47,127 nt of DNA, taken from assembly GCA_022508265.1 (NCBI GenBank), contig JAFLVP010000007.1:21061-68187 (forward strand), in the 5' to 3' direction. Below the pieces are notes generated by a model, which saw only the letters and a program-made list of their open reading frames with translations, was not told where the DNA came from and made no database searches. Positions within the stretch are counted from its first letter, which is position 1, and each line of letters begins with the position of its first letter. This DNA comes from Clostridiales bacterium (GTDB lineage Bacteria; Bacillota; Clostridia; Christensenellales; Borkfalkiaceae). Both the position numbers and the translations under genes were made by a program. Shown here in pieces: positions 8,238-16,259 of the stretch.

Positions 8238-8266
8238 ATTATATACTTTTTATTGCGATATGTCAA
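8238..8266 (-). promoter_or_regulatory. Promoter of nhaC
   Basis: Perfect TTGACA (8261-8266) and TATAAT (8238-8243) on the minus strand with a 17 bp spacer. Confidence 0.85.
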
Positions 8267-8321
8267 TATATTTTCATTTTATGGAAAGCTACTGCGCTTT
8301 GTGAAAATATATTTTTAACAT

Positions 8322-8349
8322 AAAAGACCCTGTTTGCACAAGGTCTTTT
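8322..8349 (-). terminator. Terminator of the rpsF-ssb-rpsR operon
   Basis: AAAAGACC/GGTCTTTT stem (8322-8329 with 8342-8349) 12 nt after the rpsR stop; a short U run follows on the minus strand. Confidence 0.7.
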
Positions 8350-8360
8350 TGTAATTTAAA

Positions 8361-8615
8361 TTATTCAGCTTTGAAAGGAAGCAAAGCCGCAATTCTCGCA
8401 CGCTTGATGGCCGTGGAAAGCTCTCTCTGGTGCTTTGCGCAAGTGCCGCTCATTCTGCGGGGAATCATTTTGCCGCTCTCTGTAACGTACTTTTTAAGGC
8501 GGGCGATATCTTTATAGTCTATAGCCTCTACCTTTTCCTGACAAAAGAGGCAAACCTTTTTGCGCTGAAATTTTTTATAGCTCTTTTTTACGGGTGCCGT
8601 TTTATTTTCTTCCAT
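8361..8615 (-). CDS. rpsR: 30S ribosomal protein S18
   Basis: An 84-residue basic protein of the small subunit platform, where it pairs with S6. 'KKVCLFC' near residues 19-25, '[32 protein letters not shown]' region and '[12 protein letters not shown]' at the C-terminus are diagnostic. The Cys residues (C21, C24 and the later C in 'SGTC') with His fit the zinc-binding 'C+' form of S18. Last gene of the conserved rpsF-ssb-rpsR operon; 19 bp separate it from ssb. Confidence 0.98.
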   Translation of the reverse strand: MEENKTAPVKKSYKKFQRKKVCLFCQEKVEAIDYKDIARLKKYVTESGKMIPRRMSGTCAKHQRELSTAIKRARIAALLPFKAE

Positions 8616-8634
8616 AATTATCTCCTTAACTTAA

Positions 8635-9060
8635 TTAAAAGGGAATATCGCTATCGTCGTCGAAGGGTTGAAGCTGAGGTTTAGCCCTTCCGCCGGACGC
8701 GGGCTGCGAAGGCTCGGAAAACTCGTCAAAGTCCGAAGAACCTGCGCGGGGCGAGAGGAATTCGACGTCCTGCGCAACGATATCAACCGCCGTGCGCTTG
8801 ACGCCCTGATTGTCCTCGTAATTTCTGAGTTCGATAGAACCCACTACCGCAACTTTGGTTCCCTTGCGGGTAAATCTTGCGATGGTTTCGCCCAAGCCGC
8901 GCCAAGCAACGCAGTTGAAAAAGTCTGTCTTTCTCTCTCCGTCGCCGCCGGTGTAGCTGCGGTTCACGGCAATTGCAAAGCGGCAGATTTTGACGCCTGA
9001 TGCCGTCTCCGTAAGCTCGGGGTCACGAGTCAAATTCCCAATCAAAAATACTTTGTTCAT
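8635..9060 (-). CDS. ssb: Single-stranded DNA-binding protein
   Basis: A 141-residue bacterial SSB: an OB-fold of about 105 residues ('MNKVFLIGNLTRDPEL', 'FFNCVAWRGLGE', 'KGTKVAVVGSIELRNYED'), a flexible Ser/Pro/Gln-rich linker, and an acidic tip ending DDDSDIPF that recruits replication and repair partners. Its place between rpsF and rpsR is the usual one in bacteria and marks it as the main housekeeping SSB rather than a phage copy. Confidence 0.98.
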   Translation of the reverse strand: MNKVFLIGNLTRDPELTETASGVKICRFAIAVNRSYTGGDGERKTDFFNCVAWRGLGETIARFTRKGTKVAVVGSIELRNYEDNQGVKRTAVDIVAQDVEFLSPRAGSSDFDEFSEPSQPASGGRAKPQLQPFDDDSDIPF

Positions 9061-9069
9061 AATTTTTTC

Positions 9070-9351
9070 CTATTTAACCGTTATCATTCTTCTTAAAACT
9101 TCGACAGACAAATCGGAAACTCTTTCAAGCTCTTTAACAGCATCTCCGTCTGCTTCGAAAGTGAGTACGCAGTAGTCGCCTTCCGTCTTGTAGTTGATGG
9201 GATAAGCAAGCTTTTTAACACCCCATTTGTCAACGGAAACTACCGAGCCGCCCTTGGATACGATGATATCCTCGAACTTCTTTCCGAACGCTTCTTTTGC
9301 ATCGTCTGCAAGTGTTGCGTCGAGAACGTAAATCATCTCGTAAGTTTTCAT
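9070..9351 (-). CDS. rpsF: 30S ribosomal protein S6
   Basis: A 93-residue S6: 'MKTYEMIYVLD' at the start, 'VDKWGVKKLAYPINYKTEGDY' in the middle and a C-terminal 'SVEVLRRMITVK'. The ATG at 9351 is preceded by GGGAGGTGAAAAT, an excellent ribosome-binding site; an upstream in-frame start would lie inside the leader RNA structure. S6 with S18 is expected to repress this operon through the leader hairpin at 9368-9398. Confidence 0.98.
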   Translation of the reverse strand: MKTYEMIYVLDATLADDAKEAFGKKFEDIIVSKGGSVVSVDKWGVKKLAYPINYKTEGDYCVLTFEADGDAVKELERVSDLSVEVLRRMITVK

Positions 9352-9367
9352 ATTTTCACCTCCCGGA

Positions 9368-9398
9368 CTTAATCGGCACGCCACCTGCGGCGTGCAAG
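9368..9398 (-). ncRNA. Probable S6:S18-binding leader RNA of rpsF
   Basis: In minus-strand RNA a 7-bp stem (9389-9395 with 9376-9382) closes a six-base loop; on its 3' side an unpaired CGAUU follows the last C of the stem, making a CCG, and a short CUU/AAG outer helix (9396-9398 with 9368-9370) closes the element. A helix with a CCG bulge just before rpsF is the known S6:S18 autoregulatory motif that mimics the 16S rRNA site. The GGGAGG ribosome-binding site begins immediately downstream. Confidence 0.7.
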
Positions 9399-9429
9399 GT
9401 TTTATAAAAAAGATTTTTATAATATAGGC

Positions 9430-9459
9430 ATTTTATCACTTTTGATAAAAGCTTGTCAA
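9430..9459 (-). promoter_or_regulatory. Promoter of rpsF-ssb-rpsR
   Basis: TTGACA (9454-9459), 18 bp spacer, TAAAAT (9430-9435) on the minus strand. The spacer and -10 are covered by a perfect inverted repeat TTTTATCA-4-TGATAAAA (9431-9450). Confidence 0.65.
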
Positions 9460-9478
9460 CTGTTTTTAGTCGCACCTT

Positions 9479-10828
9479 TTACGCCCTTAAATAAATTTTA
9501 ACGGCTCGCTTTAACAGCTTTTCCGCATCGTTTTCCACCTGTCCTATACAGCAGTCGTAAAGTAAATTTTCAAGCGTTTTGCCGACCTCCGCGGGCGCGA
9601 AACCCGCCTTTATGAGCGCGTCGCCCTTTAATTTCAGCTCTTTTAAAGTAAAAGGTGTACCCTCGCTTTTCATTTCGTTTAAAATTTCGGTATATTTTTG
9701 AACGAAAGGCGCGGTGTCGGTTTGGTCCATGCACGCGCTGTAATCTGCCTGCTTGAGCATGAAAAGTTTATCTAAAATCGCATAGTTTTTGACTATGAAT
9801 TTGCGCGCTTTGTTTACTTTTGCATCACATCTGAGGTCGTACATATGCAGGGCAATGAGCTGCGCCGTCTCCTCCGTCAGATTTTTGGAAACCTTGAGGC
9901 GGGCACATATGTCTCGCGCTATTCTTGCCCCCTCCTCCTCGTGCCCTGCGAATTTTCCCTCTCTTTCATAGCAGTACGGTTTGCCTATATCGTGCAACAG
10001 GGCGGCAAAACGCACCTTTTCGGGGGAATATTTTACGGCACGCAGAGAGTGCTCCAAGACGTCGTATTTATGAAAATCCTTGCGCTGGTCAAGCCCTGCA
10101 CCTTTGTATAGCTCGGGCAGAATTTTTTCAAGCACTTTAATTTCCTGCAAAATTTTCAAGCCTCTGTACGGCCCGTCCGCACAGCCGTATTTTAAGTCGG
10201 AATAAAGTATTGCCCAAAGCTCCGCAAAAATTCTTTCAACCGAAATGTCTTTGATGAGCTCCGAATTGTCCCTTGCCCCTTTCAAGCACTCGCTGTCGGG
10301 CACGAAGCCCGTTTGGGCGGCAATTCGGGCAAGGCGCATAAGGCGCAGACCGTCCTCACCGAACACCTTTTTTGCGGGTGCTACCGTCGTAATCCTTTTA
10401 GCCTTAATGTCCTCTATCCCGCCAAGCGGGTCAACAAATTTGCCTGCGGCAATGTCGTAATACACGGCGTTGCACTTGAAATCGCGCCGCCTTGCGTCGA
10501 GGTTGATGTCGTCGGTAAAATAGGTTGCGGCGGGACGGTGTTCTCCCCTTATATACTCGTCCGAACGGAAGCAGGTATATTCGCACCACTCGCCGTCAAC
10601 GGTAATTTTTACCGTGCCCGTGTTTTTATAAGTTGCGTCCGTCTTTATGCCCAACTCTTCGGCTGCACGCGAAAATTCCTCCGCGGAAATTGGCGAGCAG
10701 AGGTCGGTGTCGATATCTTCGGCAGTTAAGTTTGCAATAAAGTCCCTCACTCTGCCCCCCACGATATACAACGGACGGGGCAGTTTTTCCGCAAGAGCTA
10801 TTAACGATTTCGAAAGAGTATCTTTCAT
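9479..10828 (-). CDS. cca: CCA-adding tRNA nucleotidyltransferase with HD domain
   Basis: A 449-residue class II enzyme that builds or repairs the 3' CCA of tRNAs. The head domain carries GGRVRD (24-29) and the metal-binding acidic motif DIDTD (38-42), then 'RRDFKCNAVYYD' and 'DGLRLMRLARIAAQ', which define the poly(A) polymerase/CCA family. A C-terminal HD domain follows ('AALLHDIGKPYC' with downstream 'GHEEEGARIA'), as in many Firmicutes and E. coli enzymes. Both tRNAs in this window already encode CCA, so repair may be its main task for them. No clear Shine-Dalgarno before the ATG; unrelated genes flank it. Confidence 0.93.
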   Translation of the reverse strand: MKDTLSKSLIALAEKLPRPLYIVGGRVRDFIANLTAEDIDTDLCSPISAEEFSRAAEELGIKTDATYKNTGTVKITVDGEWCEYTCFRSDEYIRGEHRPAATYFTDDINLDARRRDFKCNAVYYDIAAGKFVDPLGGIEDIKAKRITTVAPAKKVFGEDGLRLMRLARIAAQTGFVPDSECLKGARDNSELIKDISVERIFAELWAILYSDLKYGCADGPYRGLKILQEIKVLEKILPELYKGAGLDQRKDFHKYDVLEHSLRAVKYSPEKVRFAALLHDIGKPYCYEREGKFAGHEEEGARIARDICARLKVSKNLTEETAQLIALHMYDLRCDAKVNKARKFIVKNYAILDKLFMLKQADYSACMDQTDTAPFVQKYTEILNEMKSEGTPFTLKELKLKGDALIKAGFAPAEVGKTLENLLYDCCIGQVENDAEKLLKRAVKIYLRA

Positions 10829-10860
10829 AACAATTTAATTATAGCGGGTTTTGAATTTAT

Positions 10861-10889
10861 TTGCAATTTTATTGAGCTTGCGATATAAT
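10861..10889 (+). promoter_or_regulatory. Promoter of the diacylglycerol kinase-like gene
   Basis: TTGCAA (10861-10866), 17 bp, TATAAT (10884-10889), upstream of the TTG start at 10926. Confidence 0.75.
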
Positions 10890-10925
10890 TAAAAAAATAA
10901 AAGAGTTGCACAAGAGGAAAACAGA

Positions 10926-11801
10926 TTGCATTACATAATCGCGAACGCTGCACGCGTAAACGGCAGAAAGGCAATGGAGCTTGACATTGTAAAAGACGTC
11001 TTTGAAAGGGCGGGGCTCGAATACGAGGTTCTTTTGACTTCCAAAGCGGGCGACGCCAAGACGTTTACCGAGCAAATAACGGGGTCCGGCGGGGTTCACA
11101 CCGTTGTTGCGATGGGCGGCGACGGCACTCTGCACGAGATTATTAACGGCTTTCACGATTTTGAAAACTGCTCGTTGGGGCTAATCCCCTCGGGCACGGG
11201 CAACGACTTTGCCGAGGGCGCGGGCGTTCCCTTCGATACCAAAAAGGCGGCAGAGATTATTGCCTACCGCGCGCCTCAACCCATTGACTTTATCGAGCTG
11301 TCCTCGGGGCTTCGCTCGATTAACTCCGTGGGTATGGGCATTGACGTAGACGTCTTACAGCGCGCCTATGCGGGCAAAAACAAAGGCCGTTCCAAATATC
11401 TCAAAGCCCTTTTGTCCAGCCTTAAACACTTCAACGGCTGTTCCTTTACGGTTGAATACAACGGCATTAAGGAAAAGCGTTTCGGGCTGATTGCCGCACT
11501 CGGCAATGGCAGACAGTTCGGCGGCGGAATCAAGATATTTCCCGACGCAAAGATTAACGACGGATATCTCGATTTTATAATAGTCGATTATATTTCGAGA
11601 AGTAAAATTTTGGGCGCGTTTATAAAACTTATGCGCGGCAAAGTAAACTCCGTCAAGGGCGCGACGGTCGTAAAAACCAAGTCGGCAACCTTTATTCACG
11701 AGGACGAAAATTATATAATTCAGGCGGAGGGCGAGCTCTATCAAAATATGCCCATTGAGGCGCATATCGTAGAGGGCAAGCTCAAGTTCTATTTACCATA
11801 A
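10926..11801 (+). CDS. Diacylglycerol kinase-like lipid kinase (DagK/YegS family)
   Basis: A 291-residue cytosolic or membrane-associated kinase. The N-terminal catalytic domain has the nucleotide-binding loop 'VAMGGDGTLHEIINGF' (about residues 59-74) and 'GLIPSGTGNDFAEG', the signature of the diacylglycerol/sphingosine kinase superfamily; the C-terminal beta-sandwich includes 'GNGRQFGGGIKIFPDAKINDG', which carries a metal-site Asp in DgkB. In Gram-positives it recycles diacylglycerol released during lipoteichoic acid synthesis. The start is TTG with AGAGGA about 7 nt upstream. A PP2C phosphatase follows 53 bp downstream with no terminator between, so they may be cotranscribed. Confidence 0.9.
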   Translation: MHYIIANAARVNGRKAMELDIVKDVFERAGLEYEVLLTSKAGDAKTFTEQITGSGGVHTVVAMGGDGTLHEIINGFHDFENCSLGLIPSGTGNDFAEGAGVPFDTKKAAEIIAYRAPQPIDFIELSSGLRSINSVGMGIDVDVLQRAYAGKNKGRSKYLKALLSSLKHFNGCSFTVEYNGIKEKRFGLIAALGNGRQFGGGIKIFPDAKINDGYLDFIIVDYISRSKILGAFIKLMRGKVNSVKGATVVKTKSATFIHEDENYIIQAEGELYQNMPIEAHIVEGKLKFYLP

Positions 11802-11854
11802 GTAAAGATTTTATTTCAAAAACCTTGCGGGTTCGGCTCTCCTAAACTTAAACT

Positions 11855-12925
11855 ATGACCGAAAAATATTTAAGGCGAATTTTAGACAACGTTAAATGCG
11901 CGGTGGTAGTCGTTGACGAAAACCTGAAAGCGGTTTATGCAAACCGCGCTTTCGGCACGCTCTTTCCAAAGGGCGATTTAAACGGAAATATCGGCGCGGT
12001 GACTGCCTGCACGGGTGATACAGAGCTCTGCGGAGTTGAGGGCGGCTGTAAGGGCTGTGCGCTTGCTTCGGCTTTCGAGGACGCCTTTTTATCCCAAAAG
12101 GAAGTTGCAAGGCGTATCTTTCAGAGGGTCAAGGTTGACGACAGCGTGCGCGAAATTTCCTATTCCATAACCGTGACACCCATTGGCGGCGGCTACTGTA
12201 TGGGTGCAATCGACAACGCCATAGAGCTTGAAATTGCAAGGGAATTGCAGTCGGCAAAAAATATTCAGCAAAGGCTCCTGCCCGCAGGAAAATGGGCGGG
12301 CGGAAAAAAGTACTCGTATATGTATATTCCCTGCCGCGAAATAGGCGGAGATTTGCCCGACGTGTACACGCAGGAGGGAACTCCATTCGGCGTAGTTGCG
12401 GACGTTTCGGGCAAGGGAATTTCTGCGGGTATGCTGTCCGCGTTCGTCAAGGCGGCTTACGACAAGGACGCCCCCTCTCCCGCTCTTGCGCTTAAAAATT
12501 TAAATTCGAAATTTACCCAGCTTAACCTCGATGAGCGCAATTACGTGACGGTTGCTGCTGTGCGCATCGACCCCGAACACATAACCTACTCTATGGCGGG
12601 GCACAACGTCCCCATACTTTTAAAGACGGACAGCGGAGTAACAAGAATTATGCTGAACTCTCCACCCATATCAAATTGGTTTGAAAATCCCGCCTACTTC
12701 GACGACACTATTCCCTACAAAAAGGGGGATATACTCGTGCTTTTGACAGACGGCGTGACCGAGTGCAAGAACGGTCAGGGCGAGATGTTCGGCGTAGAGG
12801 GTGCAATTAAGACGCTGTCCTATTCCAAAACGGCAGACGACTTTATAAAGAACCTTGAAAAAAATCTGAACTCTTTTTGCGACAATTTAAACGACGACAT
12901 CACGGCAATAGCCTTTGACTTATAA
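11855..12925 (+). CDS. PAS-like sensor with SpoIIE/RsbU-type PP2C phosphatase domain
   Basis: A 356-residue protein. Residues about 1-120 look like a PAS-type sensory domain ('ILDNVKCAVVVVDENLKAVYANRAFGTLF' region) with a Cys-rich stretch near 50-70. A short helix 'ELEIARELQSAKNIQQRLLP' leads into a SpoIIE-like phosphatase domain with 'GGDLPDVY' (metal Asp), 'GVVADVSGKGISAGMLSAF', 'YSMAGHNVPILL' and 'VLLTDGVTECKN'. Such proteins dephosphorylate anti-sigma antagonists or other regulators; no anti-sigma factor lies nearby, so the target is unknown. Four Cys (including a CxGC pair) in the PAS region could bind a metal or cluster (inference). Downstream of the lipid kinase and ended by a strong terminator. 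Confidence 0.85.
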   Translation: MTEKYLRRILDNVKCAVVVVDENLKAVYANRAFGTLFPKGDLNGNIGAVTACTGDTELCGVEGGCKGCALASAFEDAFLSQKEVARRIFQRVKVDDSVREISYSITVTPIGGGYCMGAIDNAIELEIARELQSAKNIQQRLLPAGKWAGGKKYSYMYIPCREIGGDLPDVYTQEGTPFGVVADVSGKGISAGMLSAFVKAAYDKDAPSPALALKNLNSKFTQLNLDERNYVTVAAVRIDPEHITYSMAGHNVPILLKTDSGVTRIMLNSPPISNWFENPAYFDDTIPYKKGDILVLLTDGVTECKNGQGEMFGVEGAIKTLSYSKTADDFIKNLEKNLNSFCDNLNDDITAIAFDL

Positions 12926-12941
12926 ATTTCGAATGACGGTA

Positions 12942-12975
12942 AAAAATAACAGCGGTTTAAGCCGCTGTTATTTTT
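12942..12975. terminator. Bidirectional terminator
   Basis: A 14-bp stem (12942-12955 with 12962-12975) with flanking A/T runs between convergent genes. Confidence 0.9.
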
Positions 12976-12981
12976 GAATTA

Positions 12982-13620
12982 TTAGGATAACTTTTTAATT
13001 TTTTCCACGGCGGCGGCACGCCCCTCCACGCCGAGTTTTAAATAGATATTGCTTATATAGTTTCTTGCTGTGCCGTCCGAAAGCTTCAGAGCAGAGGCAA
13101 TCTGCCTGTTGGAAAATCCGTCGAAGAGCATTAAGGCAATCTCCGCTTCCCTTTCCGAAAGATTGAACTGCTTTTTGAGCTTAAATTCCTTATCCGACGA
13201 AACCATAGTTGCGGCTTCGGTAATTTTTTTGGCGATTTTGGCGGGAAGAATAGTGTCGCCCGCATACGCGTTTTTAACGGCGTCTATAAGCGCGGTTGAG
13301 CCTATATCCTTTAAAAGATACCCGCTTGCACCGTTGTTTATTGCGCTTAAAATATAGTCACTGTCGTCGAATGTGGTCAGTATTATTATCTTTGTTGCGG
13401 GGCAAATTTCTTTTATACGCTTGGTTGCGACTACGCCGTTCATATTTGGCATACGGATGTCCATAAGTACGATATCGGGCGGGGTTTTCTCACAGTACTC
13501 CAACGCCTTAACCCCGTCGAGCGCAATTCCGCAAACCTTAATATCCGCACAGGTTTCAAGTACGGATTTTATGCCCTCCGCCAAAATTTGCTGGTCGTCT
13601 ACGAGTAAAACTTCTATCAC
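12982..13620 (-). CDS. NarL/FixJ-family response regulator
   Basis: A 212-residue two-domain regulator. The receiver domain has the acidic pair DD (8-9), the phosphorylated Asp54 in 'IVLMDIRMPNMNG', Thr in 'ILTTFDD' and Lys in 'LLKDIG'. The C-terminal LuxR-type helix-turn-helix begins about residue 148 ('FNLSEREAEIALMLFDGFSNRQIASAL', then 'NYISNIYLKLGV'). Its start overlaps the end of the histidine kinase gene by 4 bp, so the two are translationally coupled and form one system. The regulated genes cannot be read from the sequence. Confidence 0.95.
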   Translation of the reverse strand: MIEVLLVDDQQILAEGIKSVLETCADIKVCGIALDGVKALEYCEKTPPDIVLMDIRMPNMNGVVATKRIKEICPATKIIILTTFDDSDYILSAINNGASGYLLKDIGSTALIDAVKNAYAGDTILPAKIAKKITEAATMVSSDKEFKLKKQFNLSEREAEIALMLFDGFSNRQIASALKLSDGTARNYISNIYLKLGVEGRAAAVEKIKKLS

Positions 13621-14867
13621 TTTATTTCCTCCTTGTTTTCGGGCCTTTCCCTATCCTTTAACGGCACGCATATTTCGCTCTCGAAGCCCTCTTCCTCTTC
13701 ACCGTTGAACTTGGCGCTTCCGCCGAACTCCTCGGCACGCTTTCTTATTCCCTTTAAGCCGAAGCCCTCTTCTACCCGCCCGGGCACGCCCACGCCGTTG
13801 TCGGAAACGAGAAGCTTGAGCTGTCCTCCGCTTTGCTTTAACTCTATATAGAAAGCCGAAGCCTTTCCGTGCCTTATTCCGTTGGCGATTAGCTCCTTTG
13901 CGCTGTTGCAGATAAATCTGCGTATATCGGGCGGGACTTCGCAGTCGTCCAAATCGACCCTTGCCTTAATATCCGTGCCGTCCACCGTCTGGGCGACGAT
14001 TTCCTCTATTTCGTCCTTTAAAGTGTGGGTTTGCTCTCTGCCCGCAAGCAGGTGTACGCTTTCGCGCATCTGTTCGAGGGCGTTCCGAGCCTGAATATTT
14101 GCCGAAATAATTCTGTTTTTTGCCTCGGCGGGGTCGGTGTCGATTAAAAGCTTTGCCGCCTCGGTCTGCATAATTACGGTGGTCATTGAGTGACCCGCGT
14201 TGTCGTGAATATCCTTTGCAATTCGGTTGCGCTCTTCAAAGACCTTTGTCTGCGTGAGCTGATTGTACGCCTCTTCAAGCCGCGCGCGACTGTCTTCCTC
14301 GGCTTTGAGCGAGGCGGACAGCTCCTTGTTGGTCTTGTAGAACTTTATAATAAACTGAACTATTGCGAAGTCCACGAACATTATCATAAGTCCGAAGAGA
14401 ATACCGCTTAAAATGCTTACAATACTGTCGTACAGCGACGCGCCGACGTTCATTATAACCCAGCCTATCGTAAACGATACGATAAACAGCACGCAACCGA
14501 CGCCGAAGAGTATGACTTTATCCTTAAACTTTTCCACCGTCATATAGCACTCGGTCAGCATTATGCAGTAGAGCGTGGACAAAAGCGAAAAGCCCGTCAA
14601 AAGACATATGGTCAATAAAAGTGCGCAGTTAATTCCGTAGAACACCATTTTAACGGCAAAATTTTTTACGGCGAACGCGCTGACCGACTCCATTGCGGCA
14701 AGTGCGACACAGCACATGACAACCGCCATAAACGCGCCAAGCTGTTTTCGTATACCTACCGCGCCGAACGCCTGCGCGCATACTATAATTTCAATAATTA
14801 CAAGCAGCACTATGAGCGCAATTTTTATATACAGAACGGGATTTTTAAAGTTTAGCTTCTTTACCAT
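13617..14867 (-). CDS. Sensor histidine kinase (HisKA_3, NarX/DesK type)
   Basis: A 416-residue membrane kinase. Five to six hydrophobic helices fill residues 11-172 with no large outside domain, so the signal is probably sensed in or at the membrane, as in DesK or LiaS. A coiled coil (about 178-210) leads to the phosphorylated His221 in 'ERNRIAKDIHDNAGHSMT'. The ATPase domain shows the N box ('NSAKELIANGIRHGKA'), 'VSDNGVGVPG' and 'GFGLKGIRKRAEEFGG'. Partner of the response regulator overlapping its 3' end. Cell-envelope stress or membrane state is a plausible input given the topology (inference). Confidence 0.93.
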   Translation of the reverse strand: MVKKLNFKNPVLYIKIALIVLLVIIEIIVCAQAFGAVGIRKQLGAFMAVVMCCVALAAMESVSAFAVKNFAVKMVFYGINCALLLTICLLTGFSLLSTLYCIMLTECYMTVEKFKDKVILFGVGCVLFIVSFTIGWVIMNVGASLYDSIVSILSGILFGLMIMFVDFAIVQFIIKFYKTNKELSASLKAEEDSRARLEEAYNQLTQTKVFEERNRIAKDIHDNAGHSMTTVIMQTEAAKLLIDTDPAEAKNRIISANIQARNALEQMRESVHLLAGREQTHTLKDEIEEIVAQTVDGTDIKARVDLDDCEVPPDIRRFICNSAKELIANGIRHGKASAFYIELKQSGGQLKLLVSDNGVGVPGRVEEGFGLKGIRKRAEEFGGSAKFNGEEEEGFESEICVPLKDRERPENKEEIK

Positions 14868-14899
14868 AAAATACTTTTTATTGTTTACCTGTAATTTAA

Positions 14900-14929
14900 T
14901 TGTAACATATTAAAAAAAAGTTGTATAAT
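14900..14929 (+). promoter_or_regulatory. Promoter of the M20 dipeptidase gene
   Basis: TTGTAA (14900-14905), 18 bp, TATAAT (14924-14929), ahead of the ATG at 14961 with AAGGTGA as ribosome-binding site. Confidence 0.6.
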
Positions 14930-14960
14930 GTTTTTAATATAATTTTTTTAAGGTGACCGT

Positions 14961-16211
14961 ATGATTAACGACATTATTAAGAATATTTCTCAAATTATCA
15001 GATTTCCCTCCTATCAGCAGCCCGCAGCCGAGGGCGCACCCTTCGGCGAAGATAACAGAAAGGCGCTTGACTATTTTCTTTCGCTTGCCGAGTTTTTGGG
15101 CTTTAAAACCAAGAACTACGACGGATATGCGGGAGAAGTCATCTTCGGCAAGGGCAAGGAATTTGCAATACTTGCCCATCTTGACGTAGTGCCCGCGGGA
15201 AGCGGTTGGAGCCACGACCCCTTCGGCGGCGAAATCGACACCGTAAACAAAAAAATCTGGGGCAGGGGCGCAATGGACGACAAGGGTCCCGCCATTATTG
15301 CACTGTTCGCCTTAAAGGCTTTAAAGAACGAGGGTTTTAAACCCAAGAGAAAGATAAAACTTATAGTCGGCTGCAACGAAGAGAGCGGCTGGAAGTGCAT
15401 AGACTACTACAAGACTCACGCGCATATGCCCGACGAGGGCTTTTCGCCCGACGCCGATTTCCCCGTAATTTACGCCGAAAAAGGTATTATGCATCTCAAG
15501 CTCAAATTTAAGGCAGACGGCGACTTTTCTTCTCTTCGCGGCGGAGAGAGGGTAAATATGGTCTGCGACAGATGCGAATACATAGGCGAAATCGACCAAG
15601 ATAAAATCAAGGAATACAACCTTTCTGTCGAGGATAATAAAATAGTTTCAAAGGGCAAGTCGGCGCACGGCTCCACCCCCGCCGAGGGCGTAAACGCCAT
15701 ACCCGCAATACTTAAATATTCGGGACTTAACAAAATCGAGAGCACTCTCTTCAATAACCCCTTCGGCCTCTGCGATTTAAAGGACGAAACGGGTTCGCTC
15801 ACTTTCTCGCCCAACGTTATCGAGGGCGGGAAGAACTGCGTATACGTTACCTGCGATATCCGCTATCCTGCAACGCATAGCCGCGAGGAGGTTTTAAACG
15901 CAGTGCAAAATGCGGGTGTCGAGTACGAAATTTTATCCGAACAAGCTCCCCTCTTCAACGACAAAAACTGTTTTCTTATAAAGACCTTGTGCGAGGTCTA
16001 CAACGAGGTTTCGGGAAAGAGCGTTCAGCCCGTTGCAATTGGCGGCGGAACCTATGCGCGCGCTTTAAAGTGCGGTGCGGCTTTCGGACCCGAGGAGGCG
16101 GGCGAGGAAAATACCGTTCATCAAGCCAACGAATACATAACTTTTGAGAAAATCGAGCGTTGTTTCAAAGCGTATAAGCTTGCAATAGAAAGACTGTGTT
16201 CACAAAAATAG
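14961..16211 (+). CDS. Sapep/PepV-type M20 metallodipeptidase
   Basis: A 416-residue zinc peptidase of the M20 family. Metal and catalytic motifs are visible: 'LAHLDVVPAGSGW' with His and catalytic Asp (near 74-76), 'WGRGAMDDKGP' with bridging Asp (near 106), the catalytic Glu pair 'CNEESGW' (near 139-140), 'SPDADFP' and the late His in 'EENTVHQANE'. The long inserted lid between these is typical of Sapep and PepV, which split dipeptides with an N-terminal D- or beta-residue or general dipeptides. Likely cytosolic, serving amino-acid supply alongside the amino-acid transporter elsewhere in the window. A separate gene follows 48 bp downstream on the same strand. Confidence 0.9.
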   Translation: MINDIIKNISQIIRFPSYQQPAAEGAPFGEDNRKALDYFLSLAEFLGFKTKNYDGYAGEVIFGKGKEFAILAHLDVVPAGSGWSHDPFGGEIDTVNKKIWGRGAMDDKGPAIIALFALKALKNEGFKPKRKIKLIVGCNEESGWKCIDYYKTHAHMPDEGFSPDADFPVIYAEKGIMHLKLKFKADGDFSSLRGGERVNMVCDRCEYIGEIDQDKIKEYNLSVEDNKIVSKGKSAHGSTPAEGVNAIPAILKYSGLNKIESTLFNNPFGLCDLKDETGSLTFSPNVIEGGKNCVYVTCDIRYPATHSREEVLNAVQNAGVEYEILSEQAPLFNDKNCFLIKTLCEVYNEVSGKSVQPVAIGGGTYARALKCGAAFGPEEAGEENTVHQANEYITFEKIERCFKAYKLAIERLCSQK

Positions 16212-16259
16212 TCTGCTATTCTGTGATTTCAATTTAAATAGAAAATCAATACTTAATAA

